Below the pieces are notes generated by a model, which made no database searches, was not told the origin of the DNA, and was given only the letters and a program-made list of their open reading frames with translations. A DNA stretch of 64,000 nucleotides from Thalassospira xiamenensis M-5 = DSM 17429 (GTDB lineage Bacteria; Pseudomonadota; Alphaproteobacteria; Rhodospirillales; Thalassospiraceae), in assembly GCF_000300235.2 (NCBI RefSeq), contig NZ_CP004388.1, forward strand, positions 2,089,501-2,153,500, read 5' to 3'. This document shows, in pieces, positions 58,019 through 64,000 of the stretch. Positions within the stretch are counted from its first letter, which is position 1, and each line of letters opens with the position of its first letter. The translations under genes and the position numbers were made by a program.

Positions 58019-58438
58019 ATGACCGATGCTGAAAACAGCGTTCTGGACCGAGACGAACTGCTACAGATGACTGTTGATATCGTTTCTGCTTATGTCAGTA
58101 ACAATGCAATTGCATCTGCACAGATTCCGGAATTGATTTCGACAATTTTCAATTCGCTTGACGTTCTGCGTGAAGACGAAACCATTGAAGAAGAAGAACC
58201 GCTGAAACCGGCTGTTCCGATCCGCAAATCAATTGGCGATGATTACATCATCTGCCTTGAAGACGGCAAAAAGCTCAAAATGCTCAAACGCCACCTTCGG
58301 ACAACATACAATTTGACCCCGGAAGAATACCGGGCGAAATGGGGCCTGCCGTCAGATTACCCGATGGTTGCGCCGAACTATGCAAAACAGCGTTCGCAGT
58401 TTGCCAAGAAAATCGGCCTGGGTCGCAAGGCGAAGTAA
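58019..58438 (+). CDS. MucR/Ros-family regulator
   Basis: DNA-binding regulator of 139 aa. The C-terminal zinc-finger-like region reads YIICLEDGKKLKMLKRHLRT, then YNLTPEEYRAKWGLPSDYPMV, which is characteristic of MucR/Ros proteins. The N-terminal part mediates oligomerisation in relatives. They act as H-NS-like silencers of AT-rich genes. In alphaproteobacterial relatives the finger is often C-X2-C/D; here one cysteine is seen, and the second zinc ligand appears replaced by aspartate. Followed by its own terminator. Confidence 0.92.
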   Translation: MTDAENSVLDRDELLQMTVDIVSAYVSNNAIASAQIPELISTIFNSLDVLREDETIEEEEPLKPAVPIRKSIGDDYIICLEDGKKLKMLKRHLRTTYNLTPEEYRAKWGLPSDYPMVAPNYAKQRSQFAKKIGLGRKAK

Positions 58439-58456
58439 TCGCCTGCCCTTTGACCT

Positions 58457-58502
58457 AAAAGAAAAAGCGTTTTCAGCAATTTCTGAAGACGCTTTTCTTT
58501 TA
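58457..58502 (+). terminator. Terminator of mucR
   Basis: Long stem from AAAAGAAAAAGCGTTTTCAG (58457-58476) to CTGAAGACGCTTTTCTTTT (58483-58501), one G-U pair and one bulge, 6-nt loop, T-rich 3' arm. Confidence 0.85.
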
Positions 58503-58515
58503 TGTGGTCGGCAAC

Positions 58516-58544
58516 AAAAAAGCCCGGCATTGCTGCCGGGCTTT
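58516..58544 (-). terminator. Terminator of livJ-like operon
   Basis: On the minus strand AAAGCCCGGCA, loop GCAA, TGCCGGGCTTT with a T6 run. It lies 20 nt downstream of the livJ-like stop at 58565. Confidence 0.9.
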
Positions 58545-58564
58545 CTGCTGATCAGAATATCTGA

Positions 58565-59671
58565 TTAGTTGGCGTAATCGTAGCCGCCGTCTTTCCATTC
58601 ATAGAAGACGTAACCCGGTGCTGCGACGTCACCCTTGGCATCGAACGCAATCGAACCAAGAACGGTGTCGAATGTATCACCGCTATGCAGTGCTTCGATA
58701 ACAGCCTCAGAGTCGGTGGTACCGGCCTTTTCAACTGCCTGTGCCCAAGCCTGAACCGCACCATAGGTGTAAAGGGTGTAACCTTCCGGCTTGTAGCCCT
58801 GACCTTCGAAGTATTTTACGAGTTCAGCGTTACGCGGGTCTTTTTCAAGCGCCGGACCGGCGGTGAAAAGTGTTCCGGCACCGGCATCGCCCGTGATCGA
58901 CCAGTATTCGAGCGAGTTGAGCGCATCACCAGAAATCGCAACGGTCTCAAGACCCTGACTGCGCATCTGACGAACGATCAGGCCCAGCTCAGTGTGGTAA
59001 CCGCCATAATAAAGGACGTCAACGCCTTCGGATTTCAGTTTGGTCACCAGAGCCGAGTAATCTTTCTCGCCCGGGGTGATGGCTTCGTACATGACTTCTT
59101 CAACGCCAGCAGCGTTCAGGTTTTTCTTGGTCTCGTCTGCAAGACCTTTGGAATAAGCCTGTTTGTCATGAACAATGGCGATTTTCTTGTCGCCATAGTT
59201 TTCAGCAAGATACTTGCCGGCAACTTCGCCCTGCTGGTCATCACGACCGCAAACACGGAAAACGTTGTCCATGTCACGTTCGGTCAGTTGCGGGTTGGTC
59301 GAAGCCGGGGAAATCTGCACGATGCCCTCTTCGAAGTAAACTTCCGAAGCCGGGATCGAGGAACCCGAGCAGAAGTGACCAGCGACAAGAGCAACACCCT
59401 TGCTAACGAGCTGGTTTGCAACAGCAACAGCCTGTTTCGGATCGCAAGCATCATCACCGATTTCGAGAACGACTTTTTCGCCGTTAACGCCACCAGCAGC
59501 ATTGAGGTCTGCAACCGCTTTCTGGGCGCCCTGGGTCATCTGTTCGCCAAAGGCGGCGTAAGGGCCGGTCATCGGACCCACGGTCGCGATAACGATGTCT
59601 GCTTTTGCTGCACCCATCGAGAGGACAAGCGCGGAAGCAGTTGCCAGAAGGCCGAGCTTGGTTTTCGACAT
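58565..59671 (-). CDS. livJ: Branched-chain amino-acid binding protein (LivJ/K-like)
   Basis: Periplasmic leucine-binding-type protein of 368 aa. Signal peptide ends near residue 24 (MGAAKA-DIVIATVG). Family features: GPMTGPYAAFGEQMTQGAQ, LEIGDDACDPKQAVAVANQL and VLYYGGYHTELGLIVRQMR. Start at 59671 (MSKTKLGL); upstream in-frame sequence to 59869 is noncoding. It lies last in the liv cluster, 209 nt after the small membrane-protein gene, so it may have its own promoter for the higher dose needed. Confidence 0.93.
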   Translation of the reverse strand: MSKTKLGLLATASALVLSMGAAKADIVIATVGPMTGPYAAFGEQMTQGAQKAVADLNAAGGVNGEKVVLEIGDDACDPKQAVAVANQLVSKGVALVAGHFCSGSSIPASEVYFEEGIVQISPASTNPQLTERDMDNVFRVCGRDDQQGEVAGKYLAENYGDKKIAIVHDKQAYSKGLADETKKNLNAAGVEEVMYEAITPGEKDYSALVTKLKSEGVDVLYYGGYHTELGLIVRQMRSQGLETVAISGDALNSLEYWSITGDAGAGTLFTAGPALEKDPRNAELVKYFEGQGYKPEGYTLYTYGAVQAWAQAVEKAGTTDSEAVIEALHSGDTFDTVLGSIAFDAKGDVAAPGYVFYEWKDGGYDYAN

Positions 59672-59880
59672 AAGAGAAGTCTCCCTGTTCCAAAGGTTGG
59701 TTCCGTCACCATGACAGAACCATCTTTTTCGGACCCTAAACCGGCTCGCTTTTTTTTCGATTACCGGTTTTGGCTCCCTGTACTTTAACACCCCAGAATT
59801 GGTGTGCAATAGTACTAAACATTGCATTGCCAACAATTTAGCAATGTGGTGGTGACAGTTGCCCATCACCCCCGAAAAGA
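59672..59880. other. Spacer upstream of livJ
   Basis: The 209-bp stretch between the small membrane-protein gene and livJ is long enough for an own livJ promoter and leader. No gene was seen, and no clear operator or hairpin can be named. Confidence 0.4.
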
Positions 59881-60234
59881 TCAGACGTCCGCCCCGTCAC
59901 GTGCGCGAAATCCGAAGGGTCCGACACGTTCATAAAGCCACGGATATTGCGACAGCATCTTGTTGACCCGCGTTACGCGGAAGGCGGCCGCCATAATCAC
60001 AAACAGGATAACCGTATCGAAAATATATCCCGTAAGCGAAAGAAGCTCACCCTCGAACAGCGCAAACGTCATGAAACGGTCCGTCGCCCCCAGCAACAAG
60101 GCATACGGATAAAGCTGGTAGAACGGCCGCCATGTATTGGCGATCGCCTGCCCTGTCATAAAAGCACAGAACCCCATCAGGATGACGGTAATTCCGATTG
60201 TGACACCAATGCTGGTACCTGTAATCGCTTCCAT
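59881..60234 (-). CDS. Small membrane protein of the liv cluster (DUF6867-like)
   Basis: Protein of 117 aa with three hydrophobic helices: about 8-28 (GVTIGITVILMGFCAFMTG), 40-60 and 70-88. A basic, aromatic C-terminus follows (NKMLSQYPWLYERVGPFGF). It resembles an unnamed family that accompanies livHMGF in Alphaproteobacteria; I recall the label DUF6867 for it but cannot verify it here. Start at 60234 because AGGAGG is 6 nt upstream; a longer reading to 60330 would overlap livF. Its function is unknown; the position suggests a role in or regulation of the transporter. Confidence 0.75.
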   Translation of the reverse strand: MEAITGTSIGVTIGITVILMGFCAFMTGQAIANTWRPFYQLYPYALLLGATDRFMTFALFEGELLSLTGYIFDTVILFVIMAAAFRVTRVNKMLSQYPWLYERVGPFGFRARDGADV

Positions 60235-60244
60235 ATCCGTCCTC

Positions 60245-60961
60245 CTAGTGGCCCCCCTCGAGATAGGCTGCACGAACTTCCGGATTTGCCAGAAGTTCAG
60301 CCCCCGTACCCGAGAGAGTAATATTGCCATTGACCATCACATAGCCGCGATGGGCAAGCTTGAGTGCGTGGAACGCGTTCTGCTCGACCAGGAAGACCGT
60401 GACCTTCTTCTCGCGGTTGATCTTCTTGATCGTCTCGAAAATCTGCTTGACGACAAGTGGCGCAATCCCAAGAGAAGGCTCATCAAGCAACAGCAAACGG
60501 GGACGCCCCATAAGGGCACGACCGATTGCCAGCATCTGCTGCTCGCCCCCGGACATTGTTCCCGCACGCTGGTTGATGCGTTCTTTCAGACGCGGGAACA
60601 GATCAAACACCATCTCAAGATCCTCTTCGAAATATTTCGGATCCTGGGTGCTTGCCCCCATCTGCAGGTTTTCATAGACAGACATGCGCGGGAAAATCCG
60701 ACGCCCTTCAGGGGATTGCTGAATACCAAGACGACAAATCTCATGCGTTGGCATGCGACTGATATCCTGACCTTCAAACAGAATGCGCCCTTTTGACGCC
60801 TGCGGTGATCCGCAGCATGTCATCAGCAAGGTCGTCTTGCCGGCACCATTGGCCCCGATCAAGGTGACAATCTCGCCCTCGTTGACTTCCATATCAATGC
60901 CCTTGAGGGCTTCGATATTGCCATAGAAGGTGTGAACACCTTCAATCTTCAGCATGGACAT
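60245..60961 (-). CDS. livF: Branched-chain amino-acid ABC ATPase LivF
   Basis: ATPase of 238 aa. Walker A GANGAGKTT, signature TMSGGEQQML, Walker B LLLDEPSLG. LivF is the shorter of the two ATPases and pairs with LivG. It starts 17 nt after the livG stop. Confidence 0.93.
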   Translation of the reverse strand: MSMLKIEGVHTFYGNIEALKGIDMEVNEGEIVTLIGANGAGKTTLLMTCCGSPQASKGRILFEGQDISRMPTHEICRLGIQQSPEGRRIFPRMSVYENLQMGASTQDPKYFEEDLEMVFDLFPRLKERINQRAGTMSGGEQQMLAIGRALMGRPRLLLLDEPSLGIAPLVVKQIFETIKKINREKKVTVFLVEQNAFHALKLAHRGYVMVNGNITLSGTGAELLANPEVRAAYLEGGH

Positions 60962-60978
60962 ATCGATCTGCTCCCTCG

Positions 60979-61830
60979 CTACGCATTCGGATCTAGATGA
61001 AGGTCGGCGGCGACTTCCGGCGGCAGTTCATCGTCTTCATCCTCACCGAGGTAAGCACGAATAACAGCCGGATCATTCTTGACGGCTTCCGGATTGCCAT
61101 CAGCAATCTTCTTTCCGTAATCAAGGACGATCACATGATCGGAAATCTTCATGACGACGCTCATATCATGTTCGATCAACAGAAGGCCGATTCCCTGATC
61201 ATCGCGGATGCTCTGTAACAGAACGTTAAGCTCCGCGGACTCACGAGGGTTAAGGCCTGCTGCCGGCTCGTCAAGACACAGCAAGGAAGGATTGACGCAC
61301 ATTGCACGCGCAATCTCGAGGCGACGCTGGGAGCCATAAGGCAGGTTCCCGGCATTCCAGTCAGCCTGTTCATACAGGCCAACCTTGTTAAGCCAGAACT
61401 TGGCGGTTTCAAGCGCTTCTTTCTCGGCACTGGTATAGCGACCAAGATTGAAAAGCCCTGCCAGCGAAAAGGCGGATGCCTCCATAAGCTGGTTATGTTG
61501 GGCGACAACCAGGTTTTCCAGAACGGTCATGCCCGTGAACAGGCGGATATTCTGGAAAGTACGTGCCACACCGTTGTTGCGTGGAATACGGAAACCTTCC
61601 ATACGCTCCAGCAAACGCGGTCCGTCATTGGCATAAAGCGTCAGACGTCCCTCGGTCGGCACATAGAACCCGGTAAGACAGTTGAAGACCGTGGTCTTCC
61701 CTGCCCCGTTCGGGCCGATAATTGCCGTGATCTCACGCTTTCTTGCGGTGAACGAAAGATTATCAATCGCGACCAGACCGCCAAAGCGCATGGTTAGATG
61801 TTCGACTTCAAGCTGTACGTTGTCGGTCAT
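60979..61830 (-). CDS. livG: Branched-chain amino-acid ABC ATPase LivG
   Basis: ATPase of 283 aa. Walker [13 protein letters not shown], the LivG-type insertion after it, the signature region as [15 protein letters not shown] and Walker [14 protein letters not shown]-terminal extension rich in acidic residues. Its ATG overlaps the livM stop by 4 nt. Confidence 0.93.
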   Translation of the reverse strand: MTDNVQLEVEHLTMRFGGLVAIDNLSFTARKREITAIIGPNGAGKTTVFNCLTGFYVPTEGRLTLYANDGPRLLERMEGFRIPRNNGVARTFQNIRLFTGMTVLENLVVAQHNQLMEASAFSLAGLFNLGRYTSAEKEALETAKFWLNKVGLYEQADWNAGNLPYGSQRRLEIARAMCVNPSLLCLDEPAAGLNPRESAELNVLLQSIRDDQGIGLLLIEHDMSVVMKISDHVIVLDYGKKIADGNPEAVKNDPAVIRAYLGEDEDDELPPEVAADLHLDPNA

Positions 61831-63347
61831 TTGACTTCTCCGGCAACTTTTTCTTTCTTGCTCATATTCAGCAAAATGGTCGGGTCACGGAAAGACAGAA
61901 GACCGCGCGGACGCCACAACATGATGGCAACCATACCAGCTCCGAAAATCAGCATGCGATATTCGGCCAGTTCGCGGAACATTTCCGGGAAACCGATCAT
62001 GACAATCGCGGCAAGAACCACCCCGATCTGACTGCCCATACCACCCAGAACAACGATGGCCAGGATCACGGCAGATTCAAGGAAGGTAAAACTTTCCGGG
62101 CTGATGAAGCCCTGACGTGTCGCAAAGAACGCGCCAGCAAAACCACCGAACATTGCACCAATCGCAAATGCCGAAAGTTTGGTATTCGTCGGGTTGATTC
62201 CCAGCGAGCGGCAGGCGATTTCGTCTTCGCGCAACGCTTCCCATGCACGACCAATCGGTAGTTTGCGAAGGCGTACGGTAACAAATGCGGTTACCAGTGC
62301 CAGCACAAGGATCAGGTAATACAGGAAGATCAGGCGATGCATCGTCGAATAGTCCAGACCGAACAATTCGTTGAATCCCATCACCCCTTCCGGCAAGCGT
62401 CGATCAAACTCGGCAAAGCCAAAGAAGCTGGGCCGGGCAATCGACGAAATACCGTCTGGTCCACGGGTCAGATCATACCAGTTGATCAGGACAACACGGA
62501 TGATTTCACCGAAACCAAGCGTCACAATCGCCAGATAATCGCCACGCAGTCGCAATACCGGGAAACCAAGCACAATACCGAAACTTGCAGCAAAAATACC
62601 GGCCAGCGGCAGGCACAACCAGAAGCTCAGATCGAAATGCTGGGACAACAGTGCATAGGAATAGGCGCCGACCGCATAAAATGCGACGTAACCCAGATCA
62701 AGCAAACCGGCCAGACCGACCACGATATTCAGCCCCCAACCCAGCATGATGTAGATCATGACAAGGGTTGCGAGGTCGATAGCGGAGCGGTTTTCACCAA
62801 ACAGAAACGGGAAGATAATGAAGAATACAATCCCCAATGCCCCGATCTTCTTGGTGTTGGTCCGATATGCCATCTGGATTTTTGACGAAAGCCTGGAGCC
62901 GCTTTCTTCCTCTTCGGCACCTGGCTTTTTCATGCTGAAATAGGCAATTGCAAAAACGATCGAGACGAACGCAACAGCCACAATCACGCTCGTTGCACTG
63001 CCAAACGCCATATCAAGGAAGACTGGCGAAGCCCAGCGATCATCCATTTCGCGGAAACGGACGAACATCTCGAATACCGCCACTGCGGCGGCGGTAATCA
63101 GCAAAGCCTGTCCCACACGCGAAATGTGTTCGCGGCGAAGGATCAATGCCAATCGGCCAATGATTGTCGAGATGATGGCGGTAACCACCAGATCCCAACG
63201 AACAGCCAGTTCAAGCCCGGTCGGACGGTCAACCGTCTCGACACCAAGGATCATGACCGACATCAACAGTGCAATAACAGCAAAGAACGCGAGTTCCTTG
63301 ACAATTTCCGCACCGGAAATCCGTGAAGAAGTGATAAGAGCGGACAT
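61827..63347 (-). CDS. livM: Branched-chain amino-acid ABC permease LivM
   Basis: Permease of 506 aa with about ten helices, including an N-terminal extension of about 150 residues before the LivM core. Motifs [37 protein letters not shown] and [18 protein letters not shown]. Its start shares one nucleotide with the livH stop (TGATG) and its stop overlaps livG. Confidence 0.93.
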   Translation of the reverse strand: MSALITSSRISGAEIVKELAFFAVIALLMSVMILGVETVDRPTGLELAVRWDLVVTAIISTIIGRLALILRREHISRVGQALLITAAAVAVFEMFVRFREMDDRWASPVFLDMAFGSATSVIVAVAFVSIVFAIAYFSMKKPGAEEEESGSRLSSKIQMAYRTNTKKIGALGIVFFIIFPFLFGENRSAIDLATLVMIYIMLGWGLNIVVGLAGLLDLGYVAFYAVGAYSYALLSQHFDLSFWLCLPLAGIFAASFGIVLGFPVLRLRGDYLAIVTLGFGEIIRVVLINWYDLTRGPDGISSIARPSFFGFAEFDRRLPEGVMGFNELFGLDYSTMHRLIFLYYLILVLALVTAFVTVRLRKLPIGRAWEALREDEIACRSLGINPTNTKLSAFAIGAMFGGFAGAFFATRQGFISPESFTFLESAVILAIVVLGGMGSQIGVVLAAIVMIGFPEMFRELAEYRMLIFGAGMVAIMLWRPRGLLSFRDPTILLNMSKKEKVAGEVK

Positions 63348-64000
63348 CAGACTTTCTCGACCTCCGGCTTACCAAGCAGACCCCACGGACGGAAAATCAG
63401 CACGAGAACCAGAATACTGAACGTTGCGACGTCCTTGTATTCGATCGTGAGATAACCCGACCAGAATGCTTCGATCAGACCAATCAGAAGACCACCAAGC
63501 ATTGCACCCGGAAGCGATCCGATGCCCCCCAGAACGGCAGCAGTGAACGCCTTAACACCGGCAAGGAAGCCGATATAGAAGTCGATCACACCGTAATACA
63601 GGGTCACCATCATCCCCGCGACTGCGGCAAGAGCTGCCCCCATGACAAAGGTCGTGGAGATGGTGCGGTCAACGTTAACGCCAAGCAGGCCAGCCATGGT
63701 ACGGTCCTGCTCACAGGCGCGCTGAGCACGACCAAGCGACGTTTTCGCAATCAGTGTCGAAAACACAGCCATCAGAACAAACGTCAAAAGGATAATGACG
63801 ATCTGCATGTAGCTGAGCTGAACATTGAAATTCGGGCTTTCCATCAGGATGATGCCGCCCTCGATCAATGGCTGCATCGGTTTCACGCGCGCACCCTGCG
63901 AAATCTGAACAAAGTTCTGCAGGAAGATCGACATGCCGATGGCCGAAATCAGCGCTGCGAGCCGGAATGACCCGCGCAGCGGCCTGTATGCAATCCGTTC
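63347..64000 (-). CDS. livH: Branched-chain amino-acid ABC permease LivH (partial)
   Basis: C-terminal 217 residues of a LivH-type permease; the 5' end lies beyond the window. Reading is open to base 64000, where it encodes [20 protein letters not shown], followed by [13 protein letters not shown], as in LivH. Later motifs [21 protein letters not shown] and [20 protein letters not shown] match the family. An internal ATG at 63934 is not the real start. First gene of the liv run. Confidence 0.93.
   Translation of the reverse strand, partial: ERIAYRPLRGSFRLAALISAIGMSIFLQNFVQISQGARVKPMQPLIEGGIILMESPNFNVQLSYMQIVIILLTFVLMAVFSTLIAKTSLGRAQRACEQDRTMAGLLGVNVDRTISTTFVMGAALAAVAGMMVTLYYGVIDFYIGFLAGVKAFTAAVLGGIGSLPGAMLGGLLIGLIEAFWSGYLTIEYKDVATFSILVLVLIFRPWGLLGKPEVEKV

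Noticed and set aside
58685..59788. Plus-strand open frame of 367 codons across livJ
   Set aside because: Antisense to livJ, a consequence of its codon bias; no family resemblance.
1..64000. CRISPR arrays, insertion sequences, prophage or integrase genes
   Set aside because: No regular direct repeats, transposase-like frames or phage genes were found; the two tRNA genes have no adjacent integrase or duplicated 3' ends.

Overview
The window is 64 kb of gene-dense chromosome from an alphaproteobacterium. The evidence is a dusB-ntrB-ntrC-ntrY-ntrX-trkA-hfq-hflX run, a fused ispDF gene, a MucR-family regulator, a Cbp3/UbcC chaperone beside a DUF177 protein, and a RibB-type riboflavin enzyme with a degenerate C-terminal half. 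An ectoine operon (ectABC plus a dedicated aspartate kinase) points to a salt-adapted, probably marine bacterium. A Thalassospira-like member of the Rhodospirillales is my best guess, but that is inference from gene content and not a search result. Almost everything looks like vertically inherited core or accessory metabolism. I see no prophage, insertion sequence, CRISPR array or integrase.

Layout. (1) 1-3990: sdhE and mfd on the plus strand, closed by a terminator shared with the convergent neighbour. (2) 4011-11361, minus: a polar amino-acid ABC importer in the order P-J-Q-M plus an AstE/AspA-family deacylase, which is the gene set of the Pseudomonas aot (arginine/ornithine) cluster. It is followed by deoC, deoB and a cytosolic DsbA-like protein. 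(3) 11779-14030, minus: a chemoreceptor and tRNA-Ser(UGA). (4) 14290-22711, plus: cell-wall enzymes (MltB-type transglycosylase, RlpA, DacC/DacF carboxypeptidase), then tmk-holB and metG-tatD-MBL hydrolase. (5) 22955-27838: the ectoine cluster with a divergent MarR-type regulator. (6) mazG, facing (7) a long minus-strand nitrogen-regulation and RNA-regulation block, 28770-40860, then a CcsA/YpjD-like membrane protein. (8) ispDF (plus), then yciB and cutA (minus), an unknown 85-aa protein and a secreted histidine phosphatase. (9) 45236-49808, minus: tRNA-Pro(GGG), a MerR regulator, ihfA, fabH, plsX, DUF177 and the Cbp3-like chaperone, with bamE divergent. (10) 50437-57557, minus: thiL, nusB, ribH, ribBX, ribE, ribD, nrdR, glyA and rpiB. 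(11) mucR (plus) behind a 461-bp AT-rich region. (12) 58565-64000, minus: a branched-chain amino-acid ABC importer, livH being cut by the window edge.

How the parts fit. Ask, EctB, EctA and EctC form a continuous route from aspartate semialdehyde supply to ectoine, with the regulator EctR reading out of a shared, palindrome-rich promoter region. NtrBC and NtrYX set nitrogen status and sit in one transcription unit with the K+ channel regulator TrkA and the RNA chaperone Hfq. The two amino-acid importers are plausible targets of that control. The rib genes, nusB, thiL, nrdR and glyA form a tightly coupled run with 1-4 nt overlaps.

Points worth attention are repeated motifs in the ect promoter region, an NtrX without the GAFTGA loop beside an NtrC that has it, a RibBX protein without the zinc cysteines of GTP cyclohydrolase II, and a series of strong intercistronic hairpins without U-tails in the aot, deo and ect operons. 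I did not find a clearly new multi-gene system.
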